A DNA stretch of 64,000 nucleotides from Streptomyces sp. NBC_00193. Lineage in GTDB: Bacteria > Actinomycetota > Actinomycetes > Streptomycetales > Streptomycetaceae. The stretch is taken from contig NZ_JAPEMM010000001.1 in NCBI RefSeq assembly GCF_026342735.1, positions 2,604,001 through 2,668,000 of the forward strand, in the 5' to 3' direction. Position numbers and translations under genes: made by a program. Positions 25,800 through 34,386 of this stretch are shown here, in pieces. Position 1 is the first letter of the stretch. The number at the start of each line of letters is the position of its first letter. A model generated the notes under the pieces. That model did not search any database and was not told the origin of the DNA. It saw nothing but the letters and a program-made list of their open reading frames with translations.

Positions 25800-26648
25800 C
25801 TACTGGACCGGAAGCGGGACCGGGAGCTGCGGGGCCGGGACCGGGAGCTGGGGCAGGCCCGGCAGGCCGAGGCCGGTGAGCAGGGCTACGAGGGCGGCGA
25901 CCAGGTCGGTCACCACGTCGGTGGCCTTGGCCTTGGCGTCGGTGGAGCAGCCGCAGGGACCGGCGGCCTTGGTGAGCCCGTCGACGGAGCCCTTGAGCTT
26001 GTCGATGGCACCGGTGGCCAGGTCGAGCGGGCCGAAGGCGGGCCTGGCCTTGTGGGCGGCGACGGGGAGCGCGGGGGCCGCGACCGGAAGCTTCGGAGCT
26101 TCGACGGGCACCGCTGGGGCCGCGACCGGCAGCTTCGGCGCCTCGACGGGGAGCTTCGGCGCGTCCACCGGGAGCGCCGGGGCGTCGACCGGGAGCTTCG
26201 GGGCGTCAACGGGCAGCTTGGGCGCCTCCACCGGCAGCTTCGGAGCCTCCACCGGGAGCTCCGGCGGGTCGACCGGGAGCTTGGGGGCGTCCACCGGCGG
26301 GAGCGGTACCGGCAGGGCCGGGGTGGCGGGCAGGCTCTTCTTCAGTTCCGCGATCGCCGCGTCGATCTTCTCCTTGAAGGCGGCCAGGTCCGCCTCCGGG
26401 AGCTTGCCGTCGGGGGACTTCAGGACGGCCGCCAGCAGATCGGTGACGGGTTTCAGCAGCCCGCCGACTCCGCCGAGCGACTGCACCTGCGCGAGCAGGG
26501 CCTCGGTGCCCGGAATGGCCTTCCCGGCCGGGGCCGCCACCTGCTGCTTCGCGGACGACTGCGCGGACGCCGAGGCCAGACCGGGGGACGCGGTCAGGAG
26601 GCTCAGGCAGAGGGCGGCGGGGACGGTGTAGCGCGTGATGCGGCGCAA
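25800..26648 (-). CDS. Secreted protein with LPV[DEA]APK heptad repeats
   Basis: A 282-residue exported protein. Starting at TTG 26648 (AGGAGA six bases upstream) gives a clean signal peptide (ITRYTVPAALCLSLLTASPGLASA). A helical region (60-125) follows, then about 17 seven-residue repeats of the form K-L-P-V-E/D/A-A-P across 130-220, a helix containing CGCS, and a short C-terminal set of L-P-V-P repeats. The Pro spacing suggests an extended rod that could span the cell wall. Longer starts up to GTG 26735 would bury the signal peptide. Family not recognised. Confidence 0.75.
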   Translation of the reverse strand: MRRITRYTVPAALCLSLLTASPGLASASAQSSAKQQVAAPAGKAIPGTEALLAQVQSLGGVGGLLKPVTDLLAAVLKSPDGKLPEADLAAFKEKIDAAIAELKKSLPATPALPVPLPPVDAPKLPVDPPELPVEAPKLPVEAPKLPVDAPKLPVDAPALPVDAPKLPVEAPKLPVAAPAVPVEAPKLPVAAPALPVAAHKARPAFGPLDLATGAIDKLKGSVDGLTKAAGPCGCSTDAKAKATDVVTDLVAALVALLTGLGLPGLPQLPVPAPQLPVPLPVQ

Positions 26649-26848
26649 GGGATCTCTCCTGTCGAGGAGCCGCGGCATGGGACGTGCCGAGGCGTGACGT
26701 GACATGGGACGTGTCACCAGCCCACTCACCGACACCCCGTCAGGTCCCGCAACCCGAGCCCCGGCACCGCCCGCGAGGACACGCCGCGCAACCGGCCTAC
26801 GTACGCCCCTGACCTGCGCCTACACCGTCACCCTCGGGCGATGCCCCG

Positions 26849-27334
26849 TCAGGCGGGCCCCTCCCACCGGATCTCGCCGTCCTCGACCCGGTCCGTGGCG
26901 GTGAGTCCGACCCGCGTGGCGACGGCCGCGGATGCGGTGTGGTCGGGGTGCACGTGCGCGATGACGGTGCACACGCCGGCCTCCTTCCCGAGCCACTCGA
27001 CCATCGCCCGGGTCGCCTCGACGGCGATGCCACGGCGCTGCCAGGGCGTGCCGACGACCCAGGCGGTCTCCGCGGTGTCCCCGGACACGGTCGCCTGGAC
27101 GGTGCCGGTCAGGCAGTCCTCGGAGTCGAGCCGGACCACCCAGTTGCACCAGGTGACGGCGGGGTCCGGCGAACCGGCGACGAGTCGCGTGTAGCGGGTG
27201 CGCAGCTCCGACTCGGTGAGTGGAGTCCCACCGATGAAGGCGTGCAGCTCCGGATCGCCCAGCACGGCCGCCATCTCCGCGGCGTGCGAGGCCTCCAGCG
27301 GCAGCAGCGTCAGCCGTCCGGTCCGGATGATCAC
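26849..27334 (-). CDS. GNAT-family N-acetyltransferase
   Basis: A 161-residue RimJ/RimL-like acetyltransferase: IIRTGRLTLLPLEASHAAEM at the start, the acetyl-CoA loop WQRRGIAVEATRAMVEWL, and the terminal strand motif SAAVATRVGLTATDRV. The GTG start overlaps the DUF397 stop (GTGA at 27334-27331), so it is translated as the third gene of the WhiJ-like operon. Substrate unknown. Confidence 0.85.
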   Translation of the reverse strand: MIIRTGRLTLLPLEASHAAEMAAVLGDPELHAFIGGTPLTESELRTRYTRLVAGSPDPAVTWCNWVVRLDSEDCLTGTVQATVSGDTAETAWVVGTPWQRRGIAVEATRAMVEWLGKEAGVCTVIAHVHPDHTASAAVATRVGLTATDRVEDGEIRWEGPA

Positions 27335-27510
27335 CCCGCCTGCCCCGCGAAGGCGGCCCACGCGGTGGCGGTGACCCGGATGACGGGCCCGTCCGCCTGC
27401 TTGCTGTCCCGGACGGCGACGGTTCCGGCGATGTTGGTCGCCACCTCGACGCACTCCGTGTTGGCTTGGTCGCTGCTGTAACTGGACTTCACGAACTCGT
27501 ATTCGTTCAC
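27331..27510 (-). CDS. DUF397 protein
   Basis: A 59-residue protein with the full DUF397 signature: FVKSSYSS, then CVEVA, VAVRDSK, GPVIRVTATAWAAF. DUF397 proteins accompany XRE/DUF5753 regulators throughout Streptomyces and are thought to modulate them. The start at GTG 27510 lies four bases after the regulator's stop, suggesting translational coupling; ATG 27537 in the same frame would overlap the regulator. Confidence 0.88.
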   Translation of the reverse strand: MNEYEFVKSSYSSDQANTECVEVATNIAGTVAVRDSKQADGPVIRVTATAWAAFAGQAG

Positions 27511-27514
27511 GGGC

Positions 27515-28378
27515 TTACATACCTTTGCTGATGGCATCTATCAGGCTCACGGAGTCGTGCGGCGCAAGACTCAGCCGTGACACCCGGGCAAAGGCCCGGC
27601 CGTACGCCTCGTTCGCCTCCGCCCCTTCTGCCCACAGGGTAGATCCGATGGTCTCGGCGTAGCCGACGTCCAGCGCCCCGGGCTCCGCGAACGAGACGAT
27701 GTTGAACGAACCGTCGACGCCGTGGTGTCGTCCCGCCCGGAAGGGCAGCACCTGCACGTGGACATGCGGCAGCTTCGCCATCTGCACGAGATGGTCCAAC
27801 TGCGCACGCATCACCTCGATGCTGCCGACCTGGTGGCGCAAAGCGGCTTCCCACAGCACCGCGTGGAACTCCAGTGGCGAGTCGCCCCACAACCGCGCCT
27901 GTCGCTTGATCCGCGAGGTCACCAGGGCCTCGATCTCGTCAGGGTGCGACCAGTTGGACGTGACCCCCAACGCCCGTACGTATTCGGGGGTCTGAAGCAG
28001 TCCAGGGACCAGCGCGGGATGCCAAGTACGGATGCGTGTGGCGACCTCCTCCATCGCGATGTACTCACCCAGGCCACCCACGATGGGCATGTGATGCCAC
28101 CAGCCCTTGGCCTTGCGACGCTCACGGTCCAGCTTGGCCAGTGACAGCAGGCTGCGAACCGTCGCCTCGTCCGTCACTCCGTAGAGTGTGCACAAGGCCA
28201 CGATGTCCGGGTCCCGGAACGGAACCCAGCCTCGCTCCATCTTGGCGACCTTGGCCGCCGTGGCACTCAGCACCTGCGCCGCTTGCGGCTGCGTCAGGCC
28301 CGCAGCGTCCCGCAGGCGCAGCAGCTCCCCGCCCAGCCGGCGCGCCAGCACTGTGGATACCCGGTTGTCCGTGGGCAC
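27515..28378 (-). CDS. XRE-family regulator with DUF5753 (WhiJ-like)
   Basis: A 287-residue regulator. HTH at about 15-60 (AAGLTQPQAAQVLSATAAKVAKME) and DUF5753 from about 95 to the end (ATRIRTWHPALVPGLLQTPEYVRAL, LPHVHVQVLPFRAG, FARVSRLSLAPHDSVSLID). The length fits WhiJ-like proteins. The GTG at 28378 has GGAGGTGG nearby; longer in-frame starts reach 28432. Downstream DUF397 is coupled, and a divergent RsbW-like ATPase at 28601 completes the typical locus, which in S. coelicolor is linked with control of development. Confidence 0.9.
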   Translation of the reverse strand: MPTDNRVSTVLARRLGGELLRLRDAAGLTQPQAAQVLSATAAKVAKMERGWVPFRDPDIVALCTLYGVTDEATVRSLLSLAKLDRERRKAKGWWHHMPIVGGLGEYIAMEEVATRIRTWHPALVPGLLQTPEYVRALGVTSNWSHPDEIEALVTSRIKRQARLWGDSPLEFHAVLWEAALRHQVGSIEVMRAQLDHLVQMAKLPHVHVQVLPFRAGRHHGVDGSFNIVSFAEPGALDVGYAETIGSTLWAEGAEANEAYGRAFARVSRLSLAPHDSVSLIDAISKGM

Positions 28379-28443
28379 TTGGTCCACCTCCTCGTACCTG
28401 AGGCAGTCTTCCCCGCCCGGCCCGAACCGCACAACTACTCCTT

Positions 28444-28459
28444 GGGGATAGATTTCCCC
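28444..28459. promoter_or_regulatory. GGGGA-N6-TCCCC inverted repeat in the divergent region
   Basis: A 5-bp inverted repeat with an AT-rich centre in the 222-base gap between the XRE gene (start 28378) and the ATPase gene (start 28601). It is a candidate autoregulatory site of the XRE protein. Confidence 0.35.
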
Positions 28460-28600
28460 GCTTTAGCTTGCACCCCTGGCGCGACCCACCCTACGGTCGG
28501 TAACGAACTACTCACCGCACAGAGTCAGTTGGCGGAAGCGCACCGGGCTGTCCACGAGACGGCACCGGCATGCCACCGCCCGTACCGGAGGTGCACAGCC

Positions 28601-29008
28601 ATGGAGCGTCACGACGTACGGAACTACCCGCCCCGCCAGGACTCCGTACCCGCCGCCCGCCGGCACACCGCGTGGCTCGCCGTGGCGTGGGGGCGGCCCG
28701 AGCTGGCGGCGGACGCGGCGCTGCTGACCAGCGAGCTGACCACCAACGCCCTGCTGCACGGCTCCGTCCGGAACCGCTACTTCCGGGTCGAGGTCCGTCT
28801 CACCGGAGCAGTGCTCCGCATCGAGGTCACCGATCCGAAAGGCGAGCGCCGCCCCGAACCGCGAGCGGCAGTCGCCGACTACGACCAGTTCGGGCGCGGG
28901 CTGCACATCGTCAAGGCCCTCTCGGCGCACTGGGGGTGCACGGACCGGGTCGTCGGCAAGACGGTATGGGCGGAACTGGCCCACGGAGGGCACAAGATCC
29001 CCCGTTAG
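28601..29008 (+). CDS. RsbW-like ATP-binding protein
   Basis: A 135-residue GHKL protein: N box in LLTSELTTNALLHGSV, G1 in IEVTDPKGERRP, G2 in FGRGLHIVKALSAHWG, final strand KTVWAEL. GGAGGTG lies eight bases before the ATG. It mirrors the gene at 824 in the first WhiJ-type locus, with only moderate sequence similarity. It is probably an anti-sigma or regulatory kinase for an unseen partner. Confidence 0.88.
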   Translation: MERHDVRNYPPRQDSVPAARRHTAWLAVAWGRPELAADAALLTSELTTNALLHGSVRNRYFRVEVRLTGAVLRIEVTDPKGERRPEPRAAVADYDQFGRGLHIVKALSAHWGCTDRVVGKTVWAELAHGGHKIPR

Positions 29009-29017
29009 GCTGATCAC

Positions 29018-30247
29018 ATGGATGGGTGGACGGCGCCGAGTTCCATCGAGCGCGAGCTGTACGGGGCCAAGGCGCGCGGGGACTGGGCCGGGTACCTCGA
29101 CGTCCTCGCCCGGAGCGAGCTGTTCCTCGCGCAGTCCCGGGCACAGGTCGACGCCGATCCCACGCACGCACGCTTCCATCCCACCCCCGACCGGCGCTGC
29201 CTCGTCGTCCACACCCGCGGGATGCTGCCCGTCCCCGACCCGCACACCGTGTACCTGCCCCGGTCCCTCGCCTGGTTCGCGAACGCCTGGGACCCCGCGG
29301 CCCCGCCGCACCTCGCCGTGAACCCCGGCTCCCCCGCCGAGGCCTACCTCACCACCACCCCCGCCGACCTCGCCCGCTGGCGCGCCCACTGGGACGCCGC
29401 CGCCCCGGTCTGGGGGCTCGCCCGCGGAGCCCTGCACTCCCTGCACGTCGGCGGACCGCTGCACGGGCCCGTCGCGCACGGGCTCGCCGTCGGAGCCCAC
29501 CTCTGCGTGACCAACGGGGAGTTCTGGAACGCCCTCGCCTATCACGGCAACGGCTACACCCGGGAGCGCGAACGCCTGCTCCAGAGCTGGGGCATCACCG
29601 ACTCCGCGAGCTGGCACGAGGTTCTGCGCGGCCTGCTCGGCGCCGGGATGGTCAGCCCCGTCTGGGAGTTCGCGCTGCGCGTGCGCCGCATCCTCGCCTC
29701 CGACTTCGCCGGTCCCGTCGACCTGGAGCACTGGCGGCACGCCGCGGCCACCGCCCTGCGCCGCAGCGCCGAACGGGCCGCCGAACCGCAGCTCACCCCC
29801 GAGGGGGTCACCGTCGCCGCGCCCCGGCCCAGCGCCGAGGTGGAGGGCGAAGTGGCCGGCGTACAGCGGCTGATCGGCCGGATCGCCCGCTACGAGCAGC
29901 GCTTCCGCGCCGACGGACTGCTCCCCGAGGACGGCTGGGTCCGTTCCGTCGAGGGCTGGGACCACGGCCGCGCCTCCCAGATGGCCCGCTGGGGACTCGG
30001 CGCCCGCTACGGCACCCTCGACGAGGCCGAACGCGGCGTACTGGCGGCCGGGGCCGCGGCCCGTGCGGCGTACCGCTCGTGGGAGGAGTTCTCCGCCGGG
30101 TACGTGCTGGCGCGGTGCCTGCACTTCGACGAGGAGGAGTTCGGCGAGTGGTACGCGAGCTCACTGGCCTCCCACCTCACCTTGACCACCGACCCCGCCA
30201 GCCCCTGGCGCAACATCCCCTGGCGGGCACCCGAAGGGACCACATGA
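29018..30247 (+). CDS. DUF1266-domain protein
   Basis: A 409-residue protein. The N-terminal part (about 40-110, FHPTPDRRCLVVHTRGMLPV...VYLPRSLAWFANAW) resembles SseB-like N-terminal folds. The C-terminal half matches DUF1266: LQSWGITDSASWHEVLRGLL, then GWDHGRASQMARWGLGARYG and YRSWEEFSAGYVLARCL. Function unknown; such proteins often sit near polymorphic-toxin or secretion genes, but none is here. Its TGA overlaps the ATG of the GNAT gene (ATGA), so the two form an operon. Confidence 0.8.
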   Translation: MDGWTAPSSIERELYGAKARGDWAGYLDVLARSELFLAQSRAQVDADPTHARFHPTPDRRCLVVHTRGMLPVPDPHTVYLPRSLAWFANAWDPAAPPHLAVNPGSPAEAYLTTTPADLARWRAHWDAAAPVWGLARGALHSLHVGGPLHGPVAHGLAVGAHLCVTNGEFWNALAYHGNGYTRERERLLQSWGITDSASWHEVLRGLLGAGMVSPVWEFALRVRRILASDFAGPVDLEHWRHAAATALRRSAERAAEPQLTPEGVTVAAPRPSAEVEGEVAGVQRLIGRIARYEQRFRADGLLPEDGWVRSVEGWDHGRASQMARWGLGARYGTLDEAERGVLAAGAAARAAYRSWEEFSAGYVLARCLHFDEEEFGEWYASSLASHLTLTTDPASPWRNIPWRAPEGTT

Positions 30248-30825
30248 CCCGGCAAGAAGCCCTCGTGACGGAGCTCCTGGACGGACGGGCCGCCGCGCGG
30301 GACGCGGACGCGTTCAGGCTGGTCTACGCCGAGGCGTTCGCGGAGTCTCCGTACGACGAGACCGAGGAGGACGTCGCCGCCGTCTTCCGCCACTTCCCCG
30401 CCCTGACGCGCAGGCCCGCCTTCCGCGCGGCCCTGGCCCGTACCCCCGAGGGCGAGCCGGTCGGCATGGCGTACGGCTGGACGCTCCCGCCCGACGCGGT
30501 GTGGTGGGAGGAGCTGACCGAGCCCGTGCCCGCCGCCGTACGGCGCGAGGACGGGCGGCGCACCTTCGGGCTGGTGGAGCTGGCCGTGCGCGCACCGTGG
30601 CGCGGGCGGGGTGTCGCGCGGCGTCTGCACGCGACGCTGCTCGACGGCATCGGAACCGAGCGGGTGCTGTTGAACGTGCACCCCGAAGGCCTGGCGGCCT
30701 CGGCCGCCTACCGGTCGTGGGGCTACCGCAAGATCGGCGAGGCGCGGCCCCGGAGCGTGGACGCCGACCTGCATGACGTGATGCTGCTCGACCTGCCTAC
30801 CGTCGCGGGAGCCGCGCGAGGGTGA
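30244..30825 (+). CDS. GNAT-family acetyltransferase
   Basis: A 193-residue acetyltransferase with the core strand FGLVELAVRAPWRGRGVARRLHATLL (acetyl-CoA loop R-G-x-G-x-A) and ASAAYRSWGYRKIGE at the end. Translationally coupled to the DUF1266 gene. Its 3' end overlaps the convergent DUF418 gene by 29 bases. Substrate unknown. Confidence 0.87.
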   Translation: MTRQEALVTELLDGRAAARDADAFRLVYAEAFAESPYDETEEDVAAVFRHFPALTRRPAFRAALARTPEGEPVGMAYGWTLPPDAVWWEELTEPVPAAVRREDGRRTFGLVELAVRAPWRGRGVARRLHATLLDGIGTERVLLNVHPEGLAASAAYRSWGYRKIGEARPRSVDADLHDVMLLDLPTVAGAARG

Positions 30826-32047
30826 CCGCGCGGAGCAGCCATTCCACCGGGCCGTACCGGTGGCGGGCCATCAGGTACTTGCTGAGGGCGAGTTGGGCTC
30901 CGTACAGGGCGAGCGCGCCGGGTACGACGACGGCGGCGCCGAGGCGGTCGTACAGGGCGAGGCCGTAGGCGGTGAAGACGAGGGCCATGACGAGGGACTG
31001 GCTCAGGTAGTTCGTCAGGGCCATCCGTCCGGCGGGGGCGAGCAGGGCCGCCGTGCGCGCGCCCCGGGCCGTCCTCATGAAGAGGAGCAGGCCGCAGACG
31101 TACGCGGCGGTGAGCGCGGGCGCGGTGACCATCCCCACGACCGTGCCGAGGAGCGTCCACCGGGGACCGAGCGCGCCGCCGGCCGCCGCGGCCATGAAGA
31201 GGCTGCCGGGCAGGCCGACGGCGGTACCGAGCACACAGACGCGGCGCAGCCGGGCCCGGTCCTGGCCGAGGTCGGCGAGGAGCCGCAGCTTGCCGCAGTA
31301 CAGGCCGGTCAGGAAGGCCGCCAGGACGAAGCCGCCCATCATCGGTACGGCGAGCAGCGCGTCGGGCAGCTGCTCGAGGTTGGCCCGCACGACGGACGCC
31401 GCGTCACCGCGGTAGTCGGCGACCAGTCCGGCGAATCCGGCGGTGAGCCCGGCGTCCGCCTCGGCCGTCTCGGCGTCCGGCAGGAACAGGGAGCCCAGCC
31501 CCAGGAGGAGCAGCAGGCCGCTCGCGCAGCCGTACACGATCCGGGCCGCGACCAGGGCCGCCCGGGGCGCGCAGTCGCGTGCGGCGACCAGGACCAGGCC
31601 GATCAGCGCGTAGGTCATGAGGATGTCGCCGGTGTACAGCAGGACGGCGTGCAGGACGCCCAGGGCGAGCAGGCCGAACGAGCGGCGGAGCATCCGGGGA
31701 ACGGCGCGCGCGCCGTCGCGTGCGGCGGAGGCCTGCTGGAGGGTGAAGCTGTAGCCGAAGAGGAACGAGAACATCAGGTAGAACTTGCCGACCGCGAAGG
31801 TCTGCACGAGCCCCTCGGCGGCCCGGTCGAGGGCGGAGGCGTCCGGATCGACGACGCCCCCGGTGCCGTACGGACCGGCCATCATCAGCGCGTTGACCAG
31901 CAGGATGCCCAGGAGGGCGAAGCCGCGCAGGGCGTCGACCTCCGGTATTCGCACGGGCCGGCCGGCTCGTACGTGCTCCGGCTTCTCGGCGTGCTCCGGC
32001 TTCTCGGCGTGCTCCGGCTTCTCGGCGTGCTCTGCCGTCGCGTCCAC
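30797..32047 (-). CDS. DUF418 (YeiB-like) membrane protein
   Basis: A 416-residue protein with about ten membrane segments. The start IPEVDALRGFALLGILLVNA and the C-terminal block GRMALTNYLSQSLVMALVFTAYGLALY are the DUF418/YeiB hallmarks. The N-terminus bears four near-identical AEKPEH repeats from an 18-bp tandem repeat (32036-31974 in reading order), which is not usual for the family. GTG 32047 is preceded by GGGGGGAA. Function unknown, probably transport or lipid-linked. Confidence 0.87.
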   Translation of the reverse strand: MDATAEHAEKPEHAEKPEHAEKPEHVRAGRPVRIPEVDALRGFALLGILLVNALMMAGPYGTGGVVDPDASALDRAAEGLVQTFAVGKFYLMFSFLFGYSFTLQQASAARDGARAVPRMLRRSFGLLALGVLHAVLLYTGDILMTYALIGLVLVAARDCAPRAALVAARIVYGCASGLLLLLGLGSLFLPDAETAEADAGLTAGFAGLVADYRGDAASVVRANLEQLPDALLAVPMMGGFVLAAFLTGLYCGKLRLLADLGQDRARLRRVCVLGTAVGLPGSLFMAAAAGGALGPRWTLLGTVVGMVTAPALTAAYVCGLLLFMRTARGARTAALLAPAGRMALTNYLSQSLVMALVFTAYGLALYDRLGAAVVVPGALALYGAQLALSKYLMARHRYGPVEWLLRAVTLARLPRR

Positions 32048-32095
32048 GGCTTCCCCCCAGGTGGTCGTCCTGGGGAGACGTTAGCCCGGCGGGGC

Positions 32096-32689
32096 TCAGG
32101 CGGCCGAGCCGATGCGTGCCGCGCGGGCCTTGCCCTTCGCGTCCGCGTCCGCGAGGGCCTGCGCGTACGAGGCCTCCGCGAGGGGGATGAGTCCGGCCAT
32201 CGCCGGGACGGACGTGGCCAGGGTCAGCTCGGGGACGATGAAGTCGACCTCGGCGCCGAACATCTCGGTCAGCACGCCGGCCAGGTAGTTCTGCACGTAC
32301 TCCATGCCCTCGCGCGGGGTGCCCGGCGCGTAGGAGCCGCCGCGGCTGGCGACGACGGTGACCGGCAGGCCCTTGAGGGGCGAGTCGGGGCCCGCGGTGC
32401 GGCCCATCACGATGACCTGGTCCAGCCAGGCCTTCAGGGTGGAGGGGATCGAGAAGTTGTACATCGGGGCGCCGATCAGCACGGCGTCCGCCTGCTCCAG
32501 CTCCGCCACCAGCTTCAGCCGCTCGGCGAAGGCCGCGGCCTGCTCGGGGCTGTGGGTGGAGGGGTCGGCGAAGGCTGCGGACCAGGCGGCGCCGTCGAGG
32601 TGCGGGACGGGGTCGGCGGCCAGGTCGCGGTAGACGACCGTGCCCTCGGGGTGCTGCTCCTCCCAGGCCTTGCGGAACGCGGCGGTCAC
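32096..32689 (-). CDS. azoR: FMN-dependent NADH-azoreductase, 5'-truncated
   Basis: A 197-residue flavodoxin-fold reductase: QADAVLIGAPMYNFSIPSTLKAWLDQVI binds FMN, and VVASRGGSYAPGTPREGMEYVQNYL is the second family motif. Intact AzoR proteins begin about 20 residues earlier with a T-L-L-H-I-D-S-S strand and loop that contacts the FMN phosphate. Here the frame upstream of GTG 32689 still reads PGASASRA, then runs into a stop, and no start is present. The loss suggests a truncated gene next to an equally short hxlR. Confidence 0.75.
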   Translation of the reverse strand: MTAAFRKAWEEQHPEGTVVYRDLAADPVPHLDGAAWSAAFADPSTHSPEQAAAFAERLKLVAELEQADAVLIGAPMYNFSIPSTLKAWLDQVIVMGRTAGPDSPLKGLPVTVVASRGGSYAPGTPREGMEYVQNYLAGVLTEMFGAEVDFIVPELTLATSVPAMAGLIPLAEASYAQALADADAKGKARAARIGSAA

Positions 32690-32733
32690 CGCACGCGAGG
32701 CGGAAGCACCAGGACACCGGGGCGTGCAGCCGG

Positions 32734-33048
32734 GTGAGCGACGGCATCACCCAGGTCTTCGGGCTGCTCGGGAAGCGCTGGACGGGCGTGATCCTGGCCT
32801 CGCTGATGGAGGGCCCGGTGCACTTCGCGGACCTGCGCCGGTCCATCTCCGGCATCAGCGAGCGCATGCTGTCCGACCGCCTGGTCGAGCTCGCGGCGGC
32901 CGGCCTCGTCCTGCGCGAGGTCGACGAGGGCCCGCCCCTGCGGGTCGCCTACCGGCTGACCGAGCGGGGCGCCGCGCTCAAGCCCGCGCTCACGGAGCTG
33001 GGCGAGTGGGCGGAGAAGTGCCTGCTCAAGGGCGAGGACTCCTGCTGA
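32734..33048 (+). CDS. HxlR-family regulator, short N-terminus
   Basis: A 104-residue winged-helix protein (ITQVFGLLGKRWTGVILASLM, LRRSISGISERMLSDRLVELAAAGLV). In HxlR proteins a conserved Cys lies just before this point; here that codon (in DTGACSRVSDG) lies upstream of the only available start, GTG 32734, which has a poor ribosome site. The gene faces azoR with only 44 bases between starts, too little for normal divergent promoters. It may be inactive or use an unseen start. Confidence 0.75.
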   Translation: MSDGITQVFGLLGKRWTGVILASLMEGPVHFADLRRSISGISERMLSDRLVELAAAGLVLREVDEGPPLRVAYRLTERGAALKPALTELGEWAEKCLLKGEDSC

Positions 33049-33142
33049 CCGGGCGTCCCGCACCGGCCGACCTGCCCTAGTCGGCCCGCGTCCGCGGTAA
33101 ATCCGAGGCGAGCCCCCGCTCGCCCCAATTACCGTTCCCCAC

Positions 33143-33553
33143 ATGACTCTTGTGCTGAACGACACCGTACGAAAGCTGCTCGACGCCCCGCATCCGGCGG
33201 TGCTCGCCACGCTCAACCCCGACGGCAGCCCGCAGAGTTCGGTCGTGTGGGTGACCCGGGACGGGGACGAGATCCTGATCTCCACCGAGCGCGGCCGCCG
33301 CAAGGAGCGCAACATCGCGCGGGACGCCAGGATCGGCCTCACCGTCTTCGACCTGGCCAACCCCTTCCTCTACGCCGAGATCCGCGGCACCGCCACCGTC
33401 ACCGAGGACACCGGCCGGGCCGTCGCCGTCCGCATCGCCGAGGAGTACCAGGGCCCGGGAGCGGGCGAGGAGTACGCGAACGCCCCGGCCGAGGAGGTCC
33501 GGGTCGTCGTACGCCTCACCCCGGCCAAGGTGCTCGGCAACGCGGCCCGCTGA
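33143..33553 (+). CDS. PPOX-class F420-dependent oxidoreductase
   Basis: A 136-residue split-beta-barrel protein of the pyridoxamine-phosphate-oxidase-like F420 family. Conserved elements: HPAVLATLNPDGSPQSSVVWV, ILISTERGRRKERNIARDARIGLTVFD, then the final strand VVVRLTPAKVLG. Likely reduces small substrates with F420H2 in the cytoplasm. ATG 33143; it appears to stand alone. Confidence 0.88.
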   Translation: MTLVLNDTVRKLLDAPHPAVLATLNPDGSPQSSVVWVTRDGDEILISTERGRRKERNIARDARIGLTVFDLANPFLYAEIRGTATVTEDTGRAVAVRIAEEYQGPGAGEEYANAPAEEVRVVVRLTPAKVLGNAAR

Positions 33554-33595
33554 CCCCCGGGCCGGAGCCCGCGGCCGAACCCCCTGCCGGAGCCC

Positions 33596-34345
33596 CTACG
33601 GAAGCCCCGGCCGGACCGCCCTCCAGGCGTCCACGGCCACCGCCAGGGGGTCGGTCGGCGCGAGGTACGGCCGGGCCGGTTCCGTGCAGCGGATCAGGTT
33701 CTTGATGCGGCGCAGCCGGAGGATGTCGGGGCGCGGCAGCTCCCGCCAGACCCGGGCCTGCGCCGCCGCCTGGGCCGGGGTCAGCTCGAAGCGGGCCAGT
33801 ACGTCCCGGCACAGGGCGGCGGGGTCCCGGTCGGGATCCCCGTCCTCGCCGGGCCCGAAGCACCGGATCAAGTAGCTGCGTACGTACGGCCGTTCCTCCG
33901 ACCGCTCCGAGCGCTCGATGGCGGCCAGCGCGACCCGGCCCCAGCGCAGCCGCACCCGGTCGGGCAGCTCCTCGCCCTGCATCCGGCTCGTCGCCAGGGA
34001 CCGCAGCTGCTCCGGATGCGGCTCCTCCAGCAGCGGGGGCCCGGTGGCCAGCCACTCCTCCAGGTCGGCCAGCGCGTGCCCGTCCGGCGGTACGTACGTC
34101 AGCACCTGCCCGCGCGCGAGCAGCGCGACCACGGGCCCCGTGAGGTGCACCTTCGCCACGTGCCCCGCGTCGAAGGACCCGACGGTGCGCCCGTACCGCT
34201 CGATCCCCCGCAGCCTGGTCCGCAGCTCGCCGGCCGCGTACGCCTGCCCGGCCCGCGCCACTCCCCCGATGCACCGCACCACGCACACCCCGCCCGTGAC
34301 GTCGGCCGCCTCGACGGCACACACCTGCAACTCCGCGATGGACAC
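33596..34345 (-). CDS. Hypothetical protein
   Basis: A 249-residue protein without recognised domain. The first 130 residues are strand-rich (IAELQVCAVEAADVTGGVCVVRCIGGVARAGQAYAAG resembles a small OB- or barrel-like start), and the rest is helical with many Arg and Glu. Start GTG 34345 with GAGAGGGG upstream. It lies 41 bases downstream of the gene at 34387 on the same strand, so they may share a transcript. Confidence 0.65.
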   Translation of the reverse strand: MSIAELQVCAVEAADVTGGVCVVRCIGGVARAGQAYAAGELRTRLRGIERYGRTVGSFDAGHVAKVHLTGPVVALLARGQVLTYVPPDGHALADLEEWLATGPPLLEEPHPEQLRSLATSRMQGEELPDRVRLRWGRVALAAIERSERSEERPYVRSYLIRCFGPGEDGDPDRDPAALCRDVLARFELTPAQAAAQARVWRELPRPDILRLRRIKNLIRCTEPARPYLAPTDPLAVAVDAWRAVRPGLP

Positions 34346-34386
34346 CCCGTCCCACCCCTCTCCCGGCGGGGAGGTTACCCCTCGCG

